Below are positions 34,482 to 41,086 of a DNA stretch of 64,000 nucleotides, in pieces (position 1 is the first letter of the stretch; each line of letters begins with the position of its first letter). The translations under genes and the position numbers were made by a program. The DNA comes from JAZKHT01 sp040385245. GTDB taxonomy: Bacteria; Pseudomonadota; Alphaproteobacteria; Rhodobacterales; Rhodobacteraceae. The stretch covers positions 1 through 64,000 of the forward strand of contig JAZKHT010000011.1 in the NCBI GenBank assembly GCA_040385245.1, read 5' to 3'. Under the pieces are notes generated by a model. The model saw only the letters and a list, made by a program, of their open reading frames with translations, was not told where the DNA came from and made no database searches.

Positions 34482-35309
34482 TCACGTTGATGCTGACTGA
34501 CGTAACCCTAAGTGGCCCGCAAAGGCGTTTATCTCAGCAGCCACTTGATCCGGAACTTCCCAATGCGGATTGTGTCCGACGTCGGCAAAGGCCGCGGATT
34601 GCATTGGGGCAAGGGCGGCAACCAAATCTGCATGGTGCGAAGGCGGAAAAATCTCGTCGCACTGGCCGGAAAGGACCATGCTGGGAATCTGCAAAGTCTG
34701 GGCAAACGGCCGCAAATCAGACCTCTCCAACAATGCAAGGCATGCCTGCCAGTCGCGCCGCCGCATACCGATACACGAGGCACGCAACGGATCAATGAAC
34801 GCCGCAGGCACCGGACGGCTGCACGCATACCATGCGTTCAGGAACGGATGGTCGATCGGTACGGGATCGGGAAGATTGCCCATCTGCGACATCAACGCCC
34901 GCAGCGCCGACCCGCCGGGCCTGAGGCTGCCGGACAATGTGACCAGACCCGCGACAGACAATCTGTTCCTCAGGGCCAGTTGAACGGCCACCAAAGCGCC
35001 CATGGAATGGCCGACAAGAATGACCTGCCCAAGACCAAGCTGTGCCACAACGGACTCGATATCCATCGCGAATGTGTCGACGTCCGTTATGTCGCCCCGA
35101 AAGGACGCGCCATGGCCGCGCAGATCAGGGATAAGAAGGTGGCGCCCGGCCAAGTGTGGCAGAAGCAGGCGAAAGCTTGCCGCACAGTCGGTGAAGCCAT
35201 GGATCAAAACCAGGGCTGGCCCACGCCCTGCCTGTTGGTGAACGTTAAGCCACCCCCCGCACGGCAGAGTAAAGCGCCGAGCAGGGGGCATCACCGGCAG
35301 GATTGTCAT
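34482..35309 (-). CDS. Alpha/beta hydrolase
   Basis: A 275-residue hydrolase. ALVLIHGFTDCAAS gives the oxyanion region, LLIPDLRGHGAS the next strand, and VGHSMGALVA the nucleophile elbow with the catalytic Ser. SGQCDEIFPPSHH supplies the acid and DVGHNPHWE the His. Substrate is unknown. ATG 35309 overlaps the stop of the choline-binding gene by ATGA, so it is cotranscribed with a ChoX-like protein and might hydrolyse a choline ester or related compound; that is inference from position. Confidence 0.78.
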   Translation of the reverse strand: MTILPVMPPARRFTLPCGGWLNVHQQAGRGPALVLIHGFTDCAASFRLLLPHLAGRHLLIPDLRGHGASFRGDITDVDTFAMDIESVVAQLGLGQVILVGHSMGALVAVQLALRNRLSVAGLVTLSGSLRPGGSALRALMSQMGNLPDPVPIDHPFLNAWYACSRPVPAAFIDPLRASCIGMRRRDWQACLALLERSDLRPFAQTLQIPSMVLSGQCDEIFPPSHHADLVAALAPMQSAAFADVGHNPHWEVPDQVAAEINAFAGHLGLRQSAST

Positions 35310-36235
35310 AGGCCGAGGGCGTCTTTCACCGCCGGAAGGCCGGCCTCGCCACCCGAAGTGGTCACACCCGCAAGCCACGCGTCCAGGACATCTGGATGGG
35401 CCTGCAGGATGCGCTTTCCCGCCTCGCGCGGGTCAAGCCCGTCGTTGATCAGAAACCCCATCCCCTCGTTCTCGAATTCGATATCGAAGACAAGGTTTTG
35501 CAGAAAGGCCCCGACATTCGGGCATTCCGCAAGATAGCCCTTGCGAACTTGTGTGCTGACAGTGGCGGCCCCAAAATTCGGTCCGTAATGCGCGTCTCCG
35601 CCTGTCAGATAGACAAGATCGAAGGCGGTGTTCATCGGGTGGGGGGCCCAGGCCTGAAACACAACGAACTCTTCGCGCGCCACCCGGCGCTGCACTTCCA
35701 ACAGCATCGCCGTCTCGGAGCTTTCCACAACTTCCCATCCTTCAAGGCCGAAAGCGGGGTCCGCGATAACATCGAACATCAACTGGTTTGAACCGGGTTC
35801 AATGCCGTGCATCTGTTTGTTGAACTGATCCGAAAAGGCAGCCAGATCCGCAAAGTCCTTGACCCCGGCCTTGGCAACATAGGAAGGGACGGCGAAGGTG
35901 TACTTTGCGCCTTCAAGGTTGATGCGAACCCGCTCGACCGTGCCCTTGGTTTCATAGGGTTCAGCATAGGTTTGCATGGCCGGGTCCCAATAGCCCAGAA
36001 AGGCATCAAGCTGGTTGTCGTCCAGACCCTGATAGATGACCTCGATTCCCAGCAGGTCCGATTCAACGGTGTAGCCAAGCCCTTCCAGCACAACCGCCGC
36101 CACGCCCGTGGTCAGGGCGAGGTCGTTCCACCCCGGTTCGGCCAGGCGGACGGTGGCACAGCTTTCCGGTTCTGCCGCGAACGCCGGCAGTGACAGGCAC
36201 AACAAGGCACAAGCGGACATCGCAGTTCTGTTCAT
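35306..36235 (-). CDS. Choline/betaine ABC transporter substrate-binding protein (ChoX-like)
   Basis: A 309-residue periplasmic protein with a signal peptide (ALLCLSLPAFA, cleavage near residue 21). It begins CATVRLAEPGWNDLALTTG and has EVIYQGLDDNQLDAFLGYWDPAMQTY, VVFQAWAPHPMN and YLTGGDAHYGPNFG, all typical of ChoX/OpuAC proteins that cage quaternary amines with aromatic residues. No permease or ATPase gene is adjacent, so the partners must be elsewhere or the protein works alone. It is divergent from a BetI-like repressor, which supports choline or betaine as ligand. Confidence 0.85.
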   Translation of the reverse strand: MNRTAMSACALLCLSLPAFAAEPESCATVRLAEPGWNDLALTTGVAAVVLEGLGYTVESDLLGIEVIYQGLDDNQLDAFLGYWDPAMQTYAEPYETKGTVERVRINLEGAKYTFAVPSYVAKAGVKDFADLAAFSDQFNKQMHGIEPGSNQLMFDVIADPAFGLEGWEVVESSETAMLLEVQRRVAREEFVVFQAWAPHPMNTAFDLVYLTGGDAHYGPNFGAATVSTQVRKGYLAECPNVGAFLQNLVFDIEFENEGMGFLINDGLDPREAGKRILQAHPDVLDAWLAGVTTSGGEAGLPAVKDALGL

Positions 36236-36326
36236 GGCGGGCTCCTGGGATTGACTGTAGGGTTGGGTTATTGACCGATTGGACAGTAAGTCATCTGAAA
36301 AGTCAAAGCTTGAGTTTTGTGTCCGA
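36236..36326. promoter_or_regulatory. Divergent choX-betI regulatory region
   Basis: ATTGAC occurs at 36250 and 36270, exactly 20 bases apart, and ATTGGAC at 36278. Repeated half-sites on one face of the helix between a BetI-type repressor and its likely target suggest a binding site. The assignment rests on position and repetition only. Confidence 0.35.
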
Positions 36327-36941
36327 ATGCTTGACCAGAAGGCAAGGAGATCCGAATTGGCTTTGCGATCGATCAGCGACATCCGGCGACAGGAATTGCG
36401 CAGCGCGGCGTTTCGCGTGCTTCAGCGCGAGGGGGTGCATGGAACGACTTTGGAAAAGGTTGCGGCCGAAGCGGGTGCCTCAAAAGGCATCGTGCTGCAT
36501 TACTTCCGGTCGAAGGCAGAGCTGTTCGAGCAGGTCATGCGCGAGGCGAACATGGTGCTGCGTCAGCGCGTGAACGCCCGGCTTGCCAAGGCAACGACGC
36601 CGCAAGAACGTCTTGTAGCCGTGATCGAGGGGAACTTTGAGCCGGACATGTTTGCACCGCCCGTCTGCCACGCGTGGCTGTCGCTGTGCGAACAGGTGCC
36701 GCGCGACCTGGCGCTTGCCCGCGTGCAGCGCGTGATCCACGCGCGGATGCATTCAAACCTGATGTCCGGTTTGCGCCCGCTTTTGCCGGATTCAGAGGCC
36801 AAACTGAAAGCACTGCAAATCAGCGCTTTGATTGACGGTCTGTGGCTGCGCCTTGGCCTTTCGCCGGGTTCCGTGACGCCAGAGCAGGCCATCGCCGTCA
36901 CCCTTCGGACACTAGGCCCCGAGCTTTCCCCCCGCAGCTAA
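36327..36941 (+). CDS. betI: TetR family repressor, BetI-like
   Basis: A 204-residue regulator. The HTH (RQELRSAAFRVLQREGVHGTTLEKVAAEAG, then GIVLHYFRSKAELFEQVM) occupies residues about 18-65. The C-terminal domain (VVGNF-like VIEGNFEPDMF, VCHAWLSLCEQV, LIDGLWLRLGLSPG) matches BetI, the choline-responsive repressor of glycine-betaine synthesis genes. Here it faces a ChoX-like gene instead of betAB. The ATG at 36327 is used; the frame is open to a TTG at 36279. Confidence 0.8.
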   Translation: MLDQKARRSELALRSISDIRRQELRSAAFRVLQREGVHGTTLEKVAAEAGASKGIVLHYFRSKAELFEQVMREANMVLRQRVNARLAKATTPQERLVAVIEGNFEPDMFAPPVCHAWLSLCEQVPRDLALARVQRVIHARMHSNLMSGLRPLLPDSEAKLKALQISALIDGLWLRLGLSPGSVTPEQAIAVTLRTLGPELSPRS

Positions 36942-36990
36942 AAAACACATGCGCGGCCCAAGCATCAGGCGGTAACGTGCAGCGTCACCA

Positions 36991-37698
36991 TCACACCGAC
37001 ACGCCGAATACCCAGCCGACCCCCGCCGTGATGGCCATCGCAGCCGCCCCCCAGAACAGCACACGCGCCGTGGCCCGCAGCTTTGGCGCGCCGCCCGCAT
37101 GTGCGCCCAAGGCACCAAGCCCGGCAAGGCTGAGCAAGGTCGCGGCCACGACCGCAGGGATGATCTGCGCCTCAGGGGCAAGCGCTGCAGCCACCATCGG
37201 CACGGCAGCCGCAGCGGTAAAGGTCAAGCCCGACGCAAAGGCTGCCTGCAACGGGTTCGCCGCATGCACCTCTGATAGCCCCAACTCGTCCCTCACATGC
37301 GCGCCGAGTGCATCCTTTTCCGTCATCTCGCGCGCCACCAGCGCCGCCGTCTGGGGCGACAAGCCGCGGGATTCGTAGATCGAGGCCAATTCGCGCTCTT
37401 CCGCCTCGGGCGTGTCGATCAGCGCCTGCTTTTCCCGCGCAATATCGGCGCGTTCGACATCCGCTTGCGAACTGACCGAAACATATTCCCCCGCCGCCAT
37501 AGACATCGCCCCGGCGGCAAGTCCAGCGGCCCCCGCGATCAGAATGGCGGCGCGGCTTGGATCGGCGGCGGCGACACCCACGATCAGCGACGCGACCGAG
37601 ACGATCCCATCATTCGCGCCCAGCACGGCGGCCCGAAGCCATCCGGCGCGGTCAAGGTAATGCAGTTCTTCATGGGCGGATTGATAGGCAAGGGTCAT
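36991..37698 (-). CDS. VIT1/CCC1-family metal transporter
   Basis: A 235-residue membrane protein with about five helices. The N-terminus HEELHYLDRAGWLRAAVLGANDGIVSVASLIVG and the block AAGAMSMAAGEYVSVSSQADVERADI are the VIT/CCC1 hallmarks; a cytoplasmic helical segment rich in Glu (EAEERELASIYESRG) corresponds to the metal-collecting region. Family members move Fe(II) or Mn(II) out of the cytoplasm. Its start overlaps the kinase stop by ATGA, so it forms an operon with a two-component system. Confidence 0.85.
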   Translation of the reverse strand: MTLAYQSAHEELHYLDRAGWLRAAVLGANDGIVSVASLIVGVAAADPSRAAILIAGAAGLAAGAMSMAAGEYVSVSSQADVERADIAREKQALIDTPEAEERELASIYESRGLSPQTAALVAREMTEKDALGAHVRDELGLSEVHAANPLQAAFASGLTFTAAAAVPMVAAALAPEAQIIPAVVAATLLSLAGLGALGAHAGGAPKLRATARVLFWGAAAMAITAGVGWVFGVSV

Positions 37699-39041
37699 GG
37701 GAACTGTTCCTTCTGGTTCAATCGATCAGGTTGCAGGCCGATGCTGGCACGAAAGCCATCGTTTCGACCGGGGATGGGTGAGTGCAGTTCAAGCGTCGAT
37801 CCGATGCGCCCGGCAATGGTCTGGACGATGGCAAGCCCCAGCCCGCTGCCGTCGCCGCCGTTCGACCGCACGAAGCGGCCAGTCAGCCCGGCAAGCCGGT
37901 CGGCAGGTATCGCCGCGCCGCCGTTTTCGACGGACAAATTTCCCGACGTGTCCAGCCGTACCGAAACCGCGCCGTCCCCGCCATGCCGCAGTGCGTTCTC
38001 GATCAGGTTCCGCGCAACGATGGCGACTGCGTCAGGGTCAACGGTCGACAGCACGGCGACATCCGGCAGGGCAAGTTGCAAGCGTTCCGCATCGGGGCCA
38101 TGGTCGAAGTCCCGCGCCACTAGCGACACGATGGTGCGGATGTCGGTTGGTTGATCCGCGACCAGCCGCGCCCCCTCGGCGCGGGCAAGTTGCATCAGCT
38201 TGACCGACAGCCGCGTCAGACGTTTCAGCGTGGCCTCTATGTCATCCGCGCGTCTGCGGGTCTCTGCATCCGGTGACTGCTGGCGCAACCTTTGCACCTG
38301 CGCCAGCGCACCGGCCAGCGGGGTGCGCAATTCATGCGCGGCATTGGCGGCGAAACTGCGTTCGGCGGCAAAGGACGTCTCCAGCCGCGCCAGCAGGTCG
38401 TTCACCGTCGCTGCGATGGGGCGCAATTCAGCGGGCAAACCGGCCTGCGCCAAGGGCGTAAGGCGCGTCGCGCCCCGCTGGGCCAGCTGGTGGCGCAACC
38501 GGTCCAGCGGCCGCAATCCAAAGCCCAGACCGTAAAAGATCGCCACCACGCTGAGCGGCACCATCACCAGCAATGGCAAGGCCAATGCAACCGCCATTTC
38601 GATGCCCACCTCGCGGCGGTGCGACAAGGGTTCGGCGATGGTCAGGATCACCGTTCCGCTGACCGCCGCCTCTTGATAAAACCGCGAGCCTTTCGCGGCA
38701 AAAAACCCCGCCCCGTCGAACAGCGGGAAATCCGAAGGCGCTGCCCGATGCGAAGTCAAAAGCACGGCACCCGTCTGATCCCGCACGACATAGGTGAAGT
38801 GTTCCTCATGCGCGGCAAGCCCCGTCACACGGCGCGTGATCCCCGCCTCTTCGCGGTTCAACACATCGACCACGGCAAGTTGCAGGATGCGTTGCCCCGT
38901 CTCTTGCAGGGCACTGTCAAAGACCTCGTCCAGCTCGTTCGACAGCAGCTTGGCGGTCAGGGCGGCGGTCGCCATCCAAAGCGCCGCCACGATCAACGAC
39001 AGCGCCACAGCCGAACGGATGCGGATTGACGCACCCTTCAT
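37695..39041 (-). CDS. Sensor histidine kinase (HisKA class)
   Basis: A 448-residue membrane kinase. Helices at about residues 10-30 and 148-172 flank a periplasmic sensor of about 115 residues. A HAMP-like linker follows, then the phosphoacceptor AANAAHELRTPL (His 236) and the ATP domain (RNLIENALRHGGDG as N box, GDGSGLGLAIVQ as G2 box). The sensor has no motif that names a signal. ATGA overlaps link it to the response regulator before and the VIT transporter after. General form is that of QseC/PmrB kinases. Confidence 0.88.
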   Translation of the reverse strand: MKGASIRIRSAVALSLIVAALWMATAALTAKLLSNELDEVFDSALQETGQRILQLAVVDVLNREEAGITRRVTGLAAHEEHFTYVVRDQTGAVLLTSHRAAPSDFPLFDGAGFFAAKGSRFYQEAAVSGTVILTIAEPLSHRREVGIEMAVALALPLLVMVPLSVVAIFYGLGFGLRPLDRLRHQLAQRGATRLTPLAQAGLPAELRPIAATVNDLLARLETSFAAERSFAANAAHELRTPLAGALAQVQRLRQQSPDAETRRRADDIEATLKRLTRLSVKLMQLARAEGARLVADQPTDIRTIVSLVARDFDHGPDAERLQLALPDVAVLSTVDPDAVAIVARNLIENALRHGGDGAVSVRLDTSGNLSVENGGAAIPADRLAGLTGRFVRSNGGDGSGLGLAIVQTIAGRIGSTLELHSPIPGRNDGFRASIGLQPDRLNQKEQFP

Positions 39042-39697
39042 CGGACACCCAACCGATAGCCAAGTCCGCGCTCCGTCACGATCACATCGGCCCCCAGTTT
39101 CTTGCGCAGGCGGCTGATATGCACCTCGATCGTATTGCTCTCAATCTCGGCATCATAGGAATACAGCCGCTCTTCCAGCACCGCCTTGGACAGCAACTGC
39201 CCCGGTTTTTGCAGAAAGGCTTCGAACAAGACCCATTCCCGCGCGGTCAAGGGCACGGGCTTTCCCGCCCGCGTCAGGCTGCGTGCGGCGATATCGATGG
39301 ACAGGTCGCCCAGTTCGATGCGCGGGTTGGGGTTTCCCGCATACCGGCGCGACACAGACCCGATGCGCGCCGAAAGCTCGGTCAGGTCAAAGGGCTTGAC
39401 CAGATAATCGTCCGCCCCTGCGTTCAGCCCGTCGATGCGGTCCGACACCTGATCCAGCGCCGTCATGATGATCACAGGCGTGCGGTCACCTTTGGCCCGC
39501 AAGCCGCGCAGAAACGGCAGGCCGCGTCCGTCGGGCAACATCAGATCAAGGAGGATCAGATCGAAGTGCGCCGCAGCCATCGCATCGCCCGCCTCGTCCA
39601 GTCGTGGGGCATGATCGACCGAATGCCCCTCGCTTTCCGCCTGCTCGCGCACGGCCCCTGCGATCACGCGATCATCCTCGACCAGCAGTATGCGCAT
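39038..39697 (-). CDS. OmpR-family response regulator
   Basis: A 219-residue regulator. The receiver domain has acidic Glu/Asp in LLVEDD, the phosphorylated Asp at residue 51 (LILLDLMLPDG) and Lys in DDYLVKPFD. The C-terminal winged helix (LTAREWVLFEAFLQKPGQLLS, then NTIEVHISRLRKKLG and RGLGYRL) is of the OmpR/PhoB class, closest in style to QseB/PmrA. It is the first gene of the regulator-kinase-VIT operon and faces the PepSY/flavin operon across a 154-base region containing a long inverted repeat, which it may bind. Confidence 0.9.
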   Translation of the reverse strand: MRILLVEDDRVIAGAVREQAESEGHSVDHAPRLDEAGDAMAAAHFDLILLDLMLPDGRGLPFLRGLRAKGDRTPVIIMTALDQVSDRIDGLNAGADDYLVKPFDLTELSARIGSVSRRYAGNPNPRIELGDLSIDIAARSLTRAGKPVPLTAREWVLFEAFLQKPGQLLSKAVLEERLYSYDAEIESNTIEVHISRLRKKLGADVIVTERGLGYRLGVR

Positions 39698-39748
39698 CTG
39701 CGTCCCGTCCCTGGCCACCCAGTGGGCCATTTTGTCGCGCTGTTATCC

Positions 39749-39811
39749 TGCGAACCTGACGCCGACCTGAAGCAGATTTTCGTGACGCTTCAGGCCGGCG
39801 TCAGCTTCGCA
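39749..39811. promoter_or_regulatory. Long inverted repeat between response regulator and PepSY operons
   Basis: Arms 39749-39773 and 39787-39811 are 25 bases each with two mismatched positions and a 13-base centre. The core of each arm reads CTGACGCCG then CCTGAAGC (left) and GCTTCAGG then CGGCGTCAG (right). It lies in the middle of the divergent region. It could be an operator for the OmpR-type regulator or an RNA hairpin in one leader; the symmetry is too long to be chance. Confidence 0.6.
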
Positions 39812-39851
39812 AGGCAAAAGCGCGATATCGAAGCCAACCGGAGTGTTCCGC

Positions 39852-40172
39852 ATGATCCGCCTGTCAACAAGCCTAGTGTTTGCCTGCCTCATGGCGGCCG
39901 CTCCGGCAAGGGCCGAAGAGGATTGCGCGGTTCCGATGGCAAAATGGCAGCCGCGTGACGCGGTCACAGCCGTTGCCGGACAGAACGGCTGGCGTGTCTC
40001 GCGCATCCGCCTTGACGATGGCTGCTACGAGGTGTCGGGCCTGGATGCCAAGGGTCGAAAGATCGAGGTGAAGCTTGATCCCGCCACGCTGTCGATCATC
40101 GAGATGGAGTTCGAAGAAGAAGAAGGGGTCGACGATGACGACGACCACGAAGGCGACGAAGACGACCACTGA
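39852..40172 (+). CDS. Small secreted PepSY-domain protein with acidic tail
   Basis: A 106-residue protein. The signal peptide ends at AAAPARA (about residue 21). The mature part (MAKWQPRDAVTAVAGQNGW, then DDGCYEVSGLDAKGRKIEVKLDPATLSII) is one PepSY domain with two Cys that may form a disulfide. The last 19 residues are nearly all Glu, Asp and His, apt for binding metal ions. PepSY domains often act in periplasmic redox or inhibitory roles. ATG 39852 follows CCGGAG; GTG 39843 is an alternative. First gene of the flavin operon. Confidence 0.78.
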   Translation: MIRLSTSLVFACLMAAAPARAEEDCAVPMAKWQPRDAVTAVAGQNGWRVSRIRLDDGCYEVSGLDAKGRKIEVKLDPATLSIIEMEFEEEEGVDDDDDHEGDEDDH

Positions 40173-40211
40173 TTGAACCGCGAACCACCCAAAAGAAACG
40201 GAAATATCGAC

Positions 40212-40592
40212 ATGAAGCAGGCAATCACCCTTCTTATCGCCGGCAGTGCCATGGGCCTTGCAAGTGCTGCCTTTGCGGGCAGCACAACAGGCGGCGCACA
40301 TGAGCGCGCCTTCGCAAGCCCGACAAGTATCGAGTTTCAGGTGCTGTCCGTCAGCGGCGACGATGACGACGAAGAGGGCTGGTTCTGGTCAAGGTCCCGC
40401 GAAGACGAAGACGACGATGATGACGACGATGATGACGACGACGATGACGATGATGCCTGCAATGACGACGACGACGATCACAACGGCTGCGCGGCAGGAA
40501 ATGCGGGCAGTGCGGCACCAGCGGGCACCGTTGCCCCGCCCAAGAACGGCCTTTTCACCAACGGCACCGCGCCGCAAGTCATATCGAACTGA
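40212..40592 (+). CDS. Secreted poly-aspartate low-complexity protein
   Basis: A 126-residue protein of no family I know. A signal peptide (LLIAGSAMGLASAAFA) ends near residue 22. The centre holds an uninterrupted run of 15 Asp after SREDE, then two Cys flanking DDDDDHNG. The last 35 residues are Ala/Gly/Pro-rich. The Asp tract is coded by mixed GAT and GAC codons. An acidic, Cys-containing exported protein next to a VIT transporter and reductase genes suggests binding of divalent metal such as Fe, Mn or Ca. The homopolymer may vary in length between strains. Confidence 0.65.
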   Translation: MKQAITLLIAGSAMGLASAAFAGSTTGGAHERAFASPTSIEFQVLSVSGDDDDEEGWFWSRSREDEDDDDDDDDDDDDDDDACNDDDDDHNGCAAGNAGSAAPAGTVAPPKNGLFTNGTAPQVISN

Positions 40593-40604
40593 ACGGAGCA
40601 CGCC

Positions 40605-41075
40605 ATGAAACCGCTTCTCGCAGCCCTTGCGCTGACCACCGCCATCATCGCCCCCGGACTGGCAATTGCCCGTCCCGTCACCCTGACCACGAACCTCGCG
40701 CCGTATGGCGGGCCGGGGGCATATCTGGCGATCTACATCACCGATCCGTCCGGCGCCTATGCGGGCAGCCTTTGGATGGCGGGTGGAAAGTCGAAGTATT
40801 ACAAACACCTGTCCGACTGGACACGTCTGACTGGTGGGGATGTAGCGCAGGTTGACGGCATAACGGGGGCCAGTGTCGGCTCGGGTCGCAGCCTTGGGTT
40901 GACCATGGACCTTGCGGATGCACTGTTTGATGCGGGCTACACGCTTCACATCGACGCCGCCGCCGAGGACATGCGTGACAGCCCGAACGAGATCGCCGTA
41001 CCGCTGACGACCCAAGGCGCAGGCCAAGCCGTGCAGGGCCGCCGCTACATCGCCGATTTCAGCTACGCTTTCTGA
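40605..41075 (+). CDS. DUF2271 protein with ApbE-type flavinylation motif
   Basis: A 156-residue exported protein. The signal peptide ends near residue 22 (APGLAIA). The body fits DUF2271: YLAIYITDPSGAYAGSLWMAGG, KYYKHLSDWTR, and a C-terminal strand RRYIADFSYAF. At residues 84-90 it reads DGITGAS, matching the D-G-x-S/T-G-A-T/S motif to which ApbE attaches FMN; Ser 90 would be the acceptor. With apbE two genes downstream this is the likely target. Function: a periplasmic flavin carrier or reductase domain. GGAGCACGCC precedes the ATG. Confidence 0.8.
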   Translation: MKPLLAALALTTAIIAPGLAIARPVTLTTNLAPYGGPGAYLAIYITDPSGAYAGSLWMAGGKSKYYKHLSDWTRLTGGDVAQVDGITGASVGSGRSLGLTMDLADALFDAGYTLHIDAAAEDMRDSPNEIAVPLTTQGAGQAVQGRRYIADFSYAF

Positions 41076-41086
41076 CAGGTTTTCCC

